From positions 382,669 to 441,693 of the forward strand of contig PBWH01000005.1 in assembly GCA_002727195.1 (NCBI GenBank): 59,025 nucleotides of DNA. The letters are read 5' to 3'. The notes under the pieces are model-generated. The model was not told where the DNA came from and did not search any database. It worked only from the letters and a program-made list of their open reading frames with translations. Every line of letters begins with the position of its first letter. The first letter of the stretch is position 1. A program made the position numbers and the translations under genes. Shown here in pieces: positions 1 through 8,633 of the stretch. The stretch comes from Gemmatimonadota bacterium. Lineage in GTDB: Bacteria > Latescibacterota > UBA2968.

Positions 1-519
1 GAGTGGACCGTCCAGACCACGGGCACATCGGTATCGATGGTGACGGCTCACGACTTTGGCCAGCACGCCGTCGATCTCGAGCGTACCGTCACGCTCAGAT
101 CCCGGACGATCCGATCGAGCACGTTCATTCGCAACCGTGAAAAGGCACCCCTCAGGATCAACTGGTTCCCGCACCCCTTCTACCCGCAACTCGATGACAC
201 ACAGGAATTGTGTCGCTTCAACAGCCCCGTCTCGTTTCCCGACAACGATGGCTTCGAATGGGCGGACAGCGGGTTCATCGCCCGCAAAACCTGGCCTTGG
301 ACAAAGGGTCATTACCAAGCGCTGGACCACGACGGTCAGATACACCTGATCGTCCAGCAGAAGCACCCGACATTGGGTCTCGTCGGAGCGACCTGCAGCT
401 ACGTCCCCGACTTCTTCCCCATCTGGGGGAACGCGAACACATTCTCCTGGGAGCCGTATCTGGAGCGGACACTGGCGCCCGGTCAAACCCTCACCTGGTG
501 GATCGACTACCAGTTCTAG
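1..519 (+). CDS. Aldose-1-epimerase / galactose-mutarotase-like protein, C-terminal part
   Basis: The frame is open from base 1, so the gene enters from outside the window; the ATG at 37 is internal. About 172 residues remain. The end of the protein has the beta-strand pattern of galactose-mutarotase-fold enzymes, including a closing segment NTFSWEPYLERTLAPGQT followed by WWIDY, and an earlier WFPHPFYP segment that would line the sugar pocket. Family members interconvert sugar anomers in the cytoplasm. The catalytic His/Glu pair cannot be judged without the N-terminus. Family call moderate, substrate unknown. Confidence 0.6.
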   Translation, partial: EWTVQTTGTSVSMVTAHDFGQHAVDLERTVTLRSRTIRSSTFIRNREKAPLRINWFPHPFYPQLDDTQELCRFNSPVSFPDNDGFEWADSGFIARKTWPWTKGHYQALDHDGQIHLIVQQKHPTLGLVGATCSYVPDFFPIWGNANTFSWEPYLERTLAPGQTLTWWIDYQF

Positions 520-704
520 CGAATCGTAGGAGTCGCCTCTGGCGACGAGCTTTTACGATTACCCTTACCGTAATCACGGAATACAAGGATGACCGACCGC
601 AAGAACGTTCCAGTTCGACCTGCAAAGCTTCCTAGTCGTGCATCTACGCCTTCTGCTCTGTAGACGGGGTACTGTGTCAGAACGCGGAACATATCCACAC
701 CTTG

Positions 705-1151
705 ATGATGGAGAATGGATACAGCTTAGACAGTGAGACGCTCACGATGACGCTACACTCGATCGGAGAAGTTAAACTGACAATCCCAGACAACTCCGCC
801 GAGACTCTCCTGAACGCGAACGGTCCGGAACACGAGAAGCCAGGTGTATGGGTAACGATGAACTCAGCCGACAAGAACGAAATCGGCGTCTGCTACGCCT
901 ACGGCAGCTTCGATCCTCAGCCGACGAACCGTGTCCAGTCGACACTCTGCATCAACTGGCTGACGTCGAACAGAGACTACCGGCGTCAGGGCTGGGGAGA
1001 GTACATAGTGCTCGAGACCTTGCGCGCCGGTAAAGCTGCCGGCTACGCCACCTGCATCCTCGGCACCGACGTCACGAACACACCCGCACGGACGCTCTAT
1101 GCCAAGCACGGTTTTACCGACACGTATGTGTCAACTGCTTACAGGAAGTAA
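705..1151 (+). CDS. GNAT-family N-acetyltransferase
   Basis: A short protein of about 148 residues. The C-terminal half carries the GNAT acetyl-CoA site: a beta strand (CINWL), then RRQGWGEYIV, which fits the R/Q-x-x-G-x-G/A pyrophosphate-binding motif, and a later NTPARTLYAKHGF segment, the usual N-x-x-A-x-x-x-Y-x-x-x-G-F ending. The N-terminal ~70 residues are not recognisable and are short for the family. The start is uncertain: TTG 702, ATG 705 and ATG 708 are consecutive, with no clear ribosome-binding site. The acetylated substrate is unknown. It ends 3 bases before the next gene, so the two are probably co-transcribed. Confidence 0.65.
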   Translation: MMENGYSLDSETLTMTLHSIGEVKLTIPDNSAETLLNANGPEHEKPGVWVTMNSADKNEIGVCYAYGSFDPQPTNRVQSTLCINWLTSNRDYRRQGWGEYIVLETLRAGKAAGYATCILGTDVTNTPARTLYAKHGFTDTYVSTAYRK

Positions 1152-1154
1152 GGA

Positions 1155-2198
1155 ATGTCGATGCTCTTGAACGCGAAGGACGCTCCCTCGGCCTGGGCAC
1201 CCTCAACGATTAACTCAACGGACGACTGGCAGATCAGCCTTTCGGCAGCACAGGTCTGTGAGATCCGCTCGGCCGCGGGGACCGTGGCTGAAAAGGATCT
1301 GCCCTGGCCCGACATCGACCAACGGGCCTACGACCTACCCTCGTGGGTCGACCTGCTGGACGACCTTCGGTCTCGTCTCGAGGGCGGCCTGGGGTTCGCG
1401 CTTCTTCGATCGCTGCCCGTCGAACAGGAGTCCGAACACGTCGCCCGCACGATGCTCTGGGGCATCGGTCAGCACCTTGGCTACCCGGATCGTCAGGACG
1501 CGGCGGGTAACCTGCTCCACGATGTGCGTGATACGGGGAAGCACCTGTCCGATGACGGTATCCGCGTTTACCAGACCAAACTCCCCATCCACTACCACAA
1601 CGACGGCTCCGACGCCTTCATGCTCCTGTGCTACCGGCAGGCACAGTCCGGTGGACGTTCTCAGCTGATCAGCGCTGTCTCCGTCTTCAACGAGATCCTC
1701 GCGCGCCGTCCCGATCTGGCCGAGATCCTCCAGCATCCGTTCGACTTCGATACCCGCGGTCAGGGTCTCCCGAACGCGCCCCCCTACCAGCGCATCCCGG
1801 TCTACACGCACCACGCCGGACACCTAAACGTGCTCTACAAGCGTCAGTATATCGACCTCGCTCAGCGCTTCACGGATGTCCCGCCGCTCACCGACAAGCA
1901 GATCGAAGCCCTCGACCTGATGGATCAGGTGTGTGGCGAACTGGCCTTCGAGTTCACGATGAACCCGGGCGACATCGTCGTCGCCAACAACTACGACATC
2001 CTCCACGCTCGCTCGGCATTCGAGGATGGTGAGTCAGACGAAGGCCGACATATGATGCGGCTCTGGTTGACCCTCCCGAATGGACGCCCCCTCCCGCCTG
2101 CGTTCGAGCATACGCGCGAGTTCTGTCATTCCTTTAAGAGGCGGAAGGCAAAGGCGGGAACCGCGGAGAACACAAAGGGGAAACCCATCCAGCCCTAA
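1155..2198 (+). CDS. TauD/TfdA-type Fe(II)/2-oxoglutarate dioxygenase
   Basis: 347 residues, usual length for the family. The iron-binding facial triad is complete: H148-N-D150 in the segment HYHNDGSD, and the distal His near H284 (DILHARSAF). The 2-oxoglutarate-binding Arg is near R302 (HMMRLWL). Members hydroxylate small acids or amines (taurine, carnitine precursors, amino-acid-derived compounds) using O2 and 2-oxoglutarate; the substrate here is unknown. The start overlaps a GGA-rich site inside the end of the GNAT gene. The last ~15 residues are encoded by a dispersed repeat (2155-2186) and are probably not part of the folded domain. Confidence 0.85.
   Translation: MSMLLNAKDAPSAWAPSTINSTDDWQISLSAAQVCEIRSAAGTVAEKDLPWPDIDQRAYDLPSWVDLLDDLRSRLEGGLGFALLRSLPVEQESEHVARTMLWGIGQHLGYPDRQDAAGNLLHDVRDTGKHLSDDGIRVYQTKLPIHYHNDGSDAFMLLCYRQAQSGGRSQLISAVSVFNEILARRPDLAEILQHPFDFDTRGQGLPNAPPYQRIPVYTHHAGHLNVLYKRQYIDLAQRFTDVPPLTDKQIEALDLMDQVCGELAFEFTMNPGDIVVANNYDILHARSAFEDGESDEGRHMMRLWLTLPNGRPLPPAFEHTREFCHSFKRRKAKAGTAENTKGKPIQP
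2155..2186 (-). repeat. Dispersed 9-base-period repeat, reverse orientation
   Basis: Reads on the plus strand as ggaaccgcggagaacacaaa, the complement of the element seen at 2307 and elsewhere. It lies inside the 3' end of the dioxygenase gene and supplies its last residues. It is the clearest copy of this family in reverse orientation in the window. Confidence 0.6.
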
Positions 2199-2306
2199 AT
2201 CGTGCCACAGTGGACTCACACCATTCGTTGTTGATGACTGGTCTACCGTGATCCTCTTTGGGTCGCACTCCGCACCTAGCCTGCACTGTCCTGACGCCCT
2301 CGTCTT

Positions 2307-2337
2307 TCTCTGCACCCTCTGCGTCCTCTGCGGTTAC
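2307..2337 (+). repeat. Dispersed 9-base-period repeat (CTCTGCGTC type)
   Basis: Contains successive nine-base units (caccctctg, cgtcctctg) ending in cggtt. It lies 26 bases upstream of the M81 peptidase start codon. The same pattern recurs at 24801, 27214, 30940, 39565, 42018, 43822, 53271 and 56262. Confidence 0.7.
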
Positions 2338-2362
2338 ATTGTCTTTACACAAAGGAGAAGCG

Positions 2363-3850
2363 ATGCGAATAGCCGCTGCAGAAATCGGTCAGGAAACAGA
2401 CACCTTCAGCCCGCTGGACACAACACTCGAGCTTTTCGAGAGCCACGGGTTGTTCCACGGGGACGAGATCGTCGACATGGTCAAGGGGGAAGGGATGCTG
2501 GGGGCCTTCCTGGATTACCTGGACACCCAGGAGCCGGTCGAGTTGTTCCCGATCATCCGGGCCTGGGCCGGCGCGGGTGGCTGGATTAAAGGTGAGACGC
2601 TCGAATATTTCGAGCAAAGCTTACGGGAAGGACTGGAACAGGCACTTCCGCTCGACGGCTTCTTCTTCGCGCAACACGGTGCGGCCGCGTCCTACAAGGA
2701 TGACGACGTCGAGGGCTACCTGCTGGATGTCGCTCGGGGCGTGATCGGGCCGGATGTTCCGATCGTCATGCCGCTCGACCATCACGCGAACATCACCGAG
2801 CGGATGGTCCGTCAGAGTACGATCATTGTTGGCCACCGTACTCAGCCTCACGACCCATATGACACAGGGCAAATCGCTTCGGAACTCAGCTTTCCGGTGT
2901 TCAAGGGTGAGATAACCCCTTCAGTCGGCTTCACGAACATCCCGATGATCACGCAACAGGATCAGTTCCTCACCAAAGCGGGTCCGATGAAGGAGTGGTT
3001 CGATGCGGCGCGTGCACTCGAGCAGGAGGGTCGAGCGCTGACCGCTTCACCTTTCCCGATGCAGCCCTGGCTGGATGTGAAGGAGGGCTCGTGGACCGCA
3101 CTGGTCTATACGGATAGTGATAAGGATGGAGCGCAGCAGATGGCCGACGACCTGGGCAATCAGGCCTGGTCCGTGCGAGAGCGATTCTGGGTCTCCGAGC
3201 GTGTCCCGTCTGACGAAGCGGTCGCCAAAGCCGTTGGTACGCCTGAGGGGTTGATCATCCTGTCCGATACGGGTGACTCGGTATACGGAGGCGCTCCCGG
3301 TGACAGCACGCACATCCTGAAAGCACTCCTGAAAGCCGACGTGCCCCAGACCGCCCTTGTGCCGATGCTCGACCCCGATGCCCAAGCTCAGGCAGCGGCG
3401 GAAGGAATCGGTGCCGATGTCACGCTATCGGTCGGCGGCAAGGTCGACAGTGTCTTCTCTTCGCCTGTCGAAATCACTGGACGCGTCGCCGCATTGTCGA
3501 AGGGTCTGGAAGCCTACGTCGAGCGTCGCGGGTATTCGGACCTCGGCCCCACAGCCCTGATCGAAATCGGCAACATCAAGCTCGTCCTGCAGAGCCACCG
3601 ATCCTTCGCGGTGAACCAGCCAATCCTCTACACCCATCTCGGGCTAAACATCGATGAAGCAAAGATGGTCGTCGTCAAAACGGCCTCCAACTTCCAGTTC
3701 TTCGCGCCCTGGACGAAAGAGATAATCCGGGTCGATTCGCCGGGAACGACGCAGTCCGACCTGACCACGTTTACGTGGAAGAACCTGCCCCGTCCGACTT
3801 ATCCTCTCGATGACCTGAAGGACTGGCAGGCAGGTACCGCCTCCGAATGA
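2363..3850 (+). CDS. M81-family (MlrC-like) metallopeptidase
   Basis: 495 residues, normal for the family. M81 proteins resemble MlrC, the zinc enzyme that degrades linearised microcystin. The N-terminal DUF1485 domain is recognised from AAAEIGQETDTFSP, FAQHGAAAS, the metal-site segment PLDHHAN near residue 140 and GHRTQPHDPYDTG. The MlrC C-terminal domain follows, with SDTGDSVYGGAPGDST near residue 315. The ATG at 2363 is chosen because AAAGGAG precedes it by 5 bases; the frame runs further upstream but only through a repeat. It overlaps the next gene by 4 bases. The natural substrate is probably a small peptide or amide; microcystin itself is unlikely to be implied. Confidence 0.85.
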   Translation: MRIAAAEIGQETDTFSPLDTTLELFESHGLFHGDEIVDMVKGEGMLGAFLDYLDTQEPVELFPIIRAWAGAGGWIKGETLEYFEQSLREGLEQALPLDGFFFAQHGAAASYKDDDVEGYLLDVARGVIGPDVPIVMPLDHHANITERMVRQSTIIVGHRTQPHDPYDTGQIASELSFPVFKGEITPSVGFTNIPMITQQDQFLTKAGPMKEWFDAARALEQEGRALTASPFPMQPWLDVKEGSWTALVYTDSDKDGAQQMADDLGNQAWSVRERFWVSERVPSDEAVAKAVGTPEGLIILSDTGDSVYGGAPGDSTHILKALLKADVPQTALVPMLDPDAQAQAAAEGIGADVTLSVGGKVDSVFSSPVEITGRVAALSKGLEAYVERRGYSDLGPTALIEIGNIKLVLQSHRSFAVNQPILYTHLGLNIDEAKMVVVKTASNFQFFAPWTKEIIRVDSPGTTQSDLTTFTWKNLPRPTYPLDDLKDWQAGTASE

Positions 3851-4809
3851 ATCTGCCCGCCGAACTCGGTCTCGCGATGTCCAAAGCACTGGACGGCGTC
3901 GACCACCGCGCCTTGAGTGATGTCGCCAACGAGATATCGACGGCCTACCGCGCTCAACGCCGGTCGGGATCGGCTTATCTCACCTCTCACGCACACCGAC
4001 TCGCCTATCTCGCGGTGCGACTACCAGCGACCTATGCCGCCGTGCTGTCTGCCTGCTCATACACGGCTGACATCGTTGGAGACGTGCCGATTCGGTCGTG
4101 TCTGGACCTGGGGGCCGGCCCGGGAACGGCAAGCTGGGCGGTCGCACAAACCTGGTCACGCATTGAGCGTGTCACCCATGTTGAGCGTGATGACGATCTG
4201 ATTCGTCTGGGAAAGCAGCTGGCGGCCCAGGGAGATGACCGCCTCAAGAACGCCGACTGGCAATGCGCCGACCTGACCGCCCTCGAAACCCTCGAGTCCC
4301 ACGATCTGGTCATCTGCTCATACGCGATCGGTGAGCTCACCGAAGCCGATCGAGATCGGCTGGTCGAAAAAGCCTGGTCAGCAGCGCGCGCACTACTGAT
4401 CCTGATCGAGCCCGGAACGGTCCCCGGGTTTCAGCGTATTCTTTCGGCGAGGCATCAACTCCTCGAGGCGGGTGCACACCTGGTCGCCCCCTGTCCACAC
4501 GAGGATGCATGCCCAATGACCGGCGTCGATTGGTGCCACTTCGCGCAACGGCTCGATCGCTCGGCCATCCATCGTCAGATCAAATCGGTCGATTTGGGAT
4601 ACGAGGACGAGAAATACGCCTATGTGGTTGTCGCGCGGGATGAAGTCGTGCGTCCAACTGCTCGGGTACTCCGTCATCCTCAGAAGCGATCCGGGCACAC
4701 GCACCTGTCGCTCTGCACGATCGAAGGAATCGAAAACAGAACGGTCACCCGAAGCCAGAAGTCCGATTGGAAACGTGTCCGGCGAACAGGATGGGGTGAC
4801 ACCTGGTAG
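3847..4809 (+). CDS. Rsm22/METTL17-type rRNA methyltransferase-like protein
   Basis: 320 residues. A class I methyltransferase core has the SAM motif CLDLGAGPGTASWA near residue 90 and an ICSYAIGELTE motif near residue 155. After it comes a cysteine cluster, PCPHEDACPM followed by WCHF (about residues 217-235). This cluster is typical of the Rsm22 family, whose yeast and human members act in assembly of the small ribosomal subunit and bind an iron-sulfur cluster. Its ATG overlaps the preceding stop (ATGA), so it is translationally coupled to the peptidase gene. Whether it is an active methyltransferase or an assembly factor cannot be read from sequence. Confidence 0.85.
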   Translation: MNLPAELGLAMSKALDGVDHRALSDVANEISTAYRAQRRSGSAYLTSHAHRLAYLAVRLPATYAAVLSACSYTADIVGDVPIRSCLDLGAGPGTASWAVAQTWSRIERVTHVERDDDLIRLGKQLAAQGDDRLKNADWQCADLTALETLESHDLVICSYAIGELTEADRDRLVEKAWSAARALLILIEPGTVPGFQRILSARHQLLEAGAHLVAPCPHEDACPMTGVDWCHFAQRLDRSAIHRQIKSVDLGYEDEKYAYVVVARDEVVRPTARVLRHPQKRSGHTHLSLCTIEGIENRTVTRSQKSDWKRVRRTGWGDTW

Positions 4810-4824
4810 AGGAAAGAGCTGGCT

Positions 4825-5562
4825 ATGAAGATCACATCTATTGACATCCTGCAGTGCGAAGGCGGTTGGCGCACACAAAATTGCGTGAAGATCCAGACCG
4901 ACGAAGGTATCACGGGATACGCCGAGTGCAACTGCCAGCGGACGGCCCGGATGATCCGGTCAGCGATCGAGCACGTCGGCAATCTCGTGATGGGACGCGA
5001 CCCGTTCCAGACAGAGAAGATCCAGATCGACCTGTATCGGGCTCGACGTGGCGTTCACGTTCAAGCTGGCCGGCATCGCCAAGCTCGCCAAGGCGCTCGA
5101 GCCCTTCAACATGATGTGGCTGGAATCGGAATCCCACGATCCACTCGCCTTGAGGTCCGTTCGCGAGTCGACCTCCATGCCGATCTGCGTCGGCAAAAGC
5201 GCCTATCGAACACAGGGGTATCGGTCGTTTATCGAAAACCACGCCGTCGCGATCATCATGCCGGACACCGTGTGGAACGGCATCTCCTTGGGCAAGAAGG
5301 TGGCTGACTACGCGAACACCTATGACATCCTGTTCGCGCCGCACAACTCACACGGCTGTCTGGGCGGATGGCAGGCCGCTCAACTGTGTGCCACGCTCGA
5401 AAACTTCAAGATCCTGGAATACGAGTATGACGACGTCCCGTGGCGGAACGGGATCGTCACACACCCCACAGTCGTGAAGGACGGCTACATCGAACTCTCT
5501 GACCAGCCGGGCCTGGGTTTCGACATCATCGAGGAAAAAATCCGCGAATACCCGCCCACACG
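4825..5562 (+). pseudogene. Mandelate racemase / muconate lactonizing enzyme family pseudogene (internal deletion, frameshift)
   Basis: The first ~73 codons (from ATG 4825) encode a normal enolase-superfamily capping domain: MKITSIDILQCEGG... to DPFQTEKIQIDLYR. At about 5036-5042 the sequence jumps to another frame (GLDVAFTFKLAGIAK), which is the barrel at the first metal-binding Asp. Roughly 120 residues, including the catalytic Lys-x-Lys strand, are missing. The second half runs to about GFDIIEEKIREYPPT with no proper stop codon. The gene cannot make a working enzyme. Intact relatives in the window are at 32030 and 58610. The deletion would have to be confirmed against reads, but a one-base error cannot explain it. 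Confidence 0.8.
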
Positions 5563-5569
5563 AAGCAGG

Positions 5570-5719
5570 TCATCGATACACCTCCTCCACCCTGCGTCTG
5601 AGCCACTCTGGACGGGTGAAAACCGAGTGCAAGAGGATGAGTCCGAGGATCGGCACCGGGCTCACCATATCCAACAGGCACAGCAGAACCAGCAGTACGA
5701 CCACTCTCGTTCGCTTCAT
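5570..5719 (-). CDS. Small hydrophobic protein, 49 residues
   Basis: A short minus-strand frame. It begins MKRTRVVVLLVLLCLLDM, continues with a PVPILGLILL hydrophobic hairpin or second membrane segment, and ends RPEWLRRRVEEVYR. The basic start, hydrophobic core and charged tail are typical of a genuine small inner-membrane protein rather than chance. It lies convergent to the decayed end of the enolase-superfamily pseudogene. No Shine-Dalgarno is obvious. Function unknown. Confidence 0.5.
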   Translation of the reverse strand: MKRTRVVVLLVLLCLLDMVSPVPILGLILLHSVFTRPEWLRRRVEEVYR

Positions 5720-5825
5720 ACCCGCGTCCTTCCACATTCATCGTATACGCTCCACGAATCCCTTTCACGCCGGAAAACAAGCCCGTACCTTGCCCTGTAC
5801 GCTGCACTCATTCCGCGAGGCATCC

Positions 5826-7397
5826 ATGGCTAAAGACTATACCTCCAAACTACCATATCACACCTTCCCGACAGAATCGCTCGAGGCGCAGGAGGCCGCG
5901 CTGGCAGAGAACCCCCTCCTCCAGCGGATGCTCAACCATCGCAAGACCTATGAGGGAGATCCACACCGGCCCATCTACCACTACGTCAACCCTGAAGCCA
6001 ACCTGAACGACCCGAACGGGCTGTGCTTCTGGCAGAACCGCTGGCACCTATTCTACCAGGCTTATCCGCCTGAGGATACCCGTCAGCATTGGGGACACAC
6101 CGTCAGCGACGACCTCGTTAACTGGCGGGATCTCCCCTACTGTATCTACCCGAACCCGGAGCGCTGCTGCTATTCGGGTTCCGCGCTTGCCGAGAAGGAC
6201 CGTGTGATCGCGATGTATCACGGAACCGAGGTCGGCAACATGGTCGCCATCTCCAGCGACCCCCTCCTGCTCAACTGGGAAAAGATTGGGAACAGAGCGG
6301 TCGTCCCGATGACGGCCGAGCGAACTTTCGACGGCCCCGTGCCTGAAGGGATGCATCCGCCCCGCGTGTTCGACCCCTGCATCTGGAAGAAGGGAGACGC
6401 GTACTACTCGATCACCGGCGGTCAGCTACCCACTGGCCCTGGCGGCAAGCTCATCCGCGCCAATTTCCTGTACCGCTCGACAGACCTCGAACACTGGGAG
6501 TATTTGCACCCCTTCGTCGAGAACGACCTGTATTCCATGGTCGGCGACGACGGCGCGTGCCCCTACTTCTGGCCGATAGGCGACCGGCATATGCTGCTGT
6601 TCTTCAGCCACACGAGCGGCGGTCAGTATCTGCTCGGCGACTACGACACCGAACGCGACAAATTCGTCGTCACCGACGGCGCCAAGTTCAACTTCGGGCC
6701 ATACGGACCTGCGGGCGTTCACGCACCTTCCGCATGCCCCGACGGAGACGGTGGCCTGATCGTAATCTTCAACATGAATCCTGCCAAACCCACGGACGGG
6801 TGGAATCAGATCATGACGCTGCCCCGTCGATTGACCGTTGTTAGCGATACGGTCTATCAGGAGCCGGTCGATGGTCTCGAGTCCCTGAGAGGCGCGCACG
6901 AACAGGTCGGCAGAACCGACCTGCCCGCCAATCAGGAACTCGTCCTCGACAACATCTCCGGGAATGCCATCGAGATCATTGCCGAAGTCGATCCGAAGGG
7001 GGCCTCGTCGATTGACCTGAACGTATTACGATCTCCGGATCGCGAGGAGTTCACGCGGATCACCTTCTACAAGGAGCGTGGGTATCGTGACCGTACCCAA
7101 CAGCCACCCCCTGTGACCAGCGCCATCACCATCGATTCGACTTACTCGTCGACCGCGGCTGATGTCCGGTCCCGGGCGCCTGAGACCGCACACTTCCAAC
7201 TCGAGGAAGGCAAAAACCTTCGGCTTCGGGTATTTGTAGACAAAAGCGTGGTCGAGGTCTTCGTCAATGGCATCCAGTGTGTTGCCCTGCGCGTCTATCC
7301 CGACCGCGAAGACAGCACTGGCGTCTCACTACGCGCTCAGGGATCAGATGCGCAGCTCCTGTCATTGGACGCCTGGCAAATGCAGAACATCTACTAA
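5826..7397 (+). CDS. GH32-like beta-fructosidase-fold protein
   Basis: 523 residues. The N-terminal five-bladed propeller has the GH32 nucleophile motif LNDPNG (N61-D62-P63-N64-G65) and HWGHTVSDDLVNW. The C-terminal beta-sandwich has LRVFVDKSVVEVFVNG, the GH32 hallmark. Two other catalytic motifs differ. The RDP motif position reads F182-D-P184, and the EC motif that carries the acid/base Glu reads A244-C-P246. So the retained nucleophile sits without the usual acid. Canonical members cleave sucrose, levan or inulin; this variant may act on another substrate or need a different proton donor. ATG 5826 is preferred over upstream in-frame codons, which cover the pseudogene tail. Confidence 0.75.
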   Translation: MAKDYTSKLPYHTFPTESLEAQEAALAENPLLQRMLNHRKTYEGDPHRPIYHYVNPEANLNDPNGLCFWQNRWHLFYQAYPPEDTRQHWGHTVSDDLVNWRDLPYCIYPNPERCCYSGSALAEKDRVIAMYHGTEVGNMVAISSDPLLLNWEKIGNRAVVPMTAERTFDGPVPEGMHPPRVFDPCIWKKGDAYYSITGGQLPTGPGGKLIRANFLYRSTDLEHWEYLHPFVENDLYSMVGDDGACPYFWPIGDRHMLLFFSHTSGGQYLLGDYDTERDKFVVTDGAKFNFGPYGPAGVHAPSACPDGDGGLIVIFNMNPAKPTDGWNQIMTLPRRLTVVSDTVYQEPVDGLESLRGAHEQVGRTDLPANQELVLDNISGNAIEIIAEVDPKGASSIDLNVLRSPDREEFTRITFYKERGYRDRTQQPPPVTSAITIDSTYSSTAADVRSRAPETAHFQLEEGKNLRLRVFVDKSVVEVFVNGIQCVALRVYPDREDSTGVSLRAQGSDAQLLSLDAWQMQNIY

Positions 7398-7400
7398 TCC

Positions 7401-7477
7401 TTGGGTCACGCTGAGCGAAGTCGAAGGGCGACCCAAGCTACTCCACGACCGACGCTTCGACTCCGCTCAGCTTGACC
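7401..7477. repeat. Large inverted repeat, CTTCGACTCCGCTCAG type
   Basis: The left arm ggtcacgctgagcgaagtcg (from 7404) pairs imperfectly with the right arm cttcgactccgctcagcttg (7455-7477). A nested pair ttgggtc (7401) / gacccaa (7430) lies inside. Such TGAGCGAAGTCGAAG palindromes are dispersed in many bacterial genomes. It separates the GH32-like gene from the next gene and could act as a transcript end or mobile palindrome. Confidence 0.7.
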
Positions 7478-7510
7478 GTGTGTATCCCCCCACGTATTGA
7501 GGAAAGCCAC

Positions 7511-8542
7511 ATGTCAACCGTCAGAATCGGAATCATCGGCGCCGGCGGCATCTTCCGCTCGCGTCATCTCCCCGGGCTTGCCAAACTCGACAATGCCGAA
7601 GTCGTCGCCATCTGTAATCGCAGCGAGGAAAGCGGCAAGAAGATCGCCGACGAGTTCGGCCTTTCACCGGACATCATGACCGACTCGGATGCGCTGCTCG
7701 CACGGGACGACATCGATGCCGTCATGATCGGAACGTGGCCCTACAAGCACTGCCCCTTCGTGCTAGCCGCCCTTGACGCAGGCAAGCACACCTTCGTCCA
7801 GGCCCGGATGGCGATGAATCTGGCCGAGGCCAAGCAGATGTATGCGAAGGGTCAGGAAACGGGACTCGTAACCCAGATCTGTCCTGCCCCGCCCTGGAAA
7901 GCAGCCAAGTTCCTCCGTCGCCTGATCGACGAAGGCTACTGCGGCGACATCTACAACGTCTACGTTCGCAACATCGGTGACAGCCTCGTCGACCCCGACG
8001 ACCCCCTGCACTGGCGGATGGTCGATCGCTACTCAGGCCTAAACGCGCTGGGGATGGGCATCACGATGGAAAAAGTACATCGTATCCTCGGCTACTTCTG
8101 CGCGATCACGGCGCGAACCGGCACGTTCACGAAGGAACGTCCGATGGCCGATGGGAGCGGGTTTGGTCCGGTGGAACGCCCCGAAACCGTTCACATTCTC
8201 GGTCAGACGGCCAACGGCGCCGAGGGCGCTTTCCTCTTCACGAACAAGGCCCGGTTCGGCGTCGGCAACACGATGGAAATCTACGGCAGCGAGGGCACGC
8301 TCATCTACGACCTCGGCTCCACGGTCAAAGGTGGAACAGCCGGGGATGACGAATTAAAGGAGCTCCTGATCCCAGAGGACGAAGTTGACGAGTGGACGGT
8401 CGAAGCCGATTTCGTCAACGCGATCAACGGGGGTCCCCAGGGAGACACGAGCTTTTACGAGGGCGTTCGCTACATGGAACTGACCGAGGCGGTTGCACGA
8501 TCGATGGAACTCGGGCAGACCATCAACTTTCCACTCGTCTAG
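7511..8542 (+). CDS. Gfo/Idh/MocA-family oxidoreductase with altered EKP motif
   Basis: 343 residues. The N-terminal Rossmann fold starts IGIIGAGGIFRSRH, the NAD(P)-binding glycine motif. The C-terminal alpha/beta domain includes GNTMEIYGSEGTLIYD, a family hallmark. At the place of the conserved EKP catalytic/cofactor motif the protein has Q97-A-R99 (HTFVQARMAM), so the usual lysine is absent. Family members oxidise or reduce sugars and cyclitols with bound NAD(P). The loss suggests altered chemistry or a non-redox role. ATG 7511 follows GAGGAAAG by about 6 bases; an upstream in-frame start at 7472 lies in the repeat and is rejected. Confidence 0.85.
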   Translation: MSTVRIGIIGAGGIFRSRHLPGLAKLDNAEVVAICNRSEESGKKIADEFGLSPDIMTDSDALLARDDIDAVMIGTWPYKHCPFVLAALDAGKHTFVQARMAMNLAEAKQMYAKGQETGLVTQICPAPPWKAAKFLRRLIDEGYCGDIYNVYVRNIGDSLVDPDDPLHWRMVDRYSGLNALGMGITMEKVHRILGYFCAITARTGTFTKERPMADGSGFGPVERPETVHILGQTANGAEGAFLFTNKARFGVGNTMEIYGSEGTLIYDLGSTVKGGTAGDDELKELLIPEDEVDEWTVEADFVNAINGGPQGDTSFYEGVRYMELTEAVARSMELGQTINFPLV

Positions 8543-8633
8543 TGCGAATCTGTGAGAGAAACCCACGGGATGGTCAATCGGTCCAAGTCTTTCGACTGCC
8601 GGGCCCTCCGACCATCCCGGACAAGGGATGTAA

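Noticed and set aside
7401-7500. Possible transposon end or att site at the GTCACGCTGAGCGAAG palindrome
   Set aside because: No transposase, integrase or target duplication nearby. It matches a widespread dispersed palindrome type.
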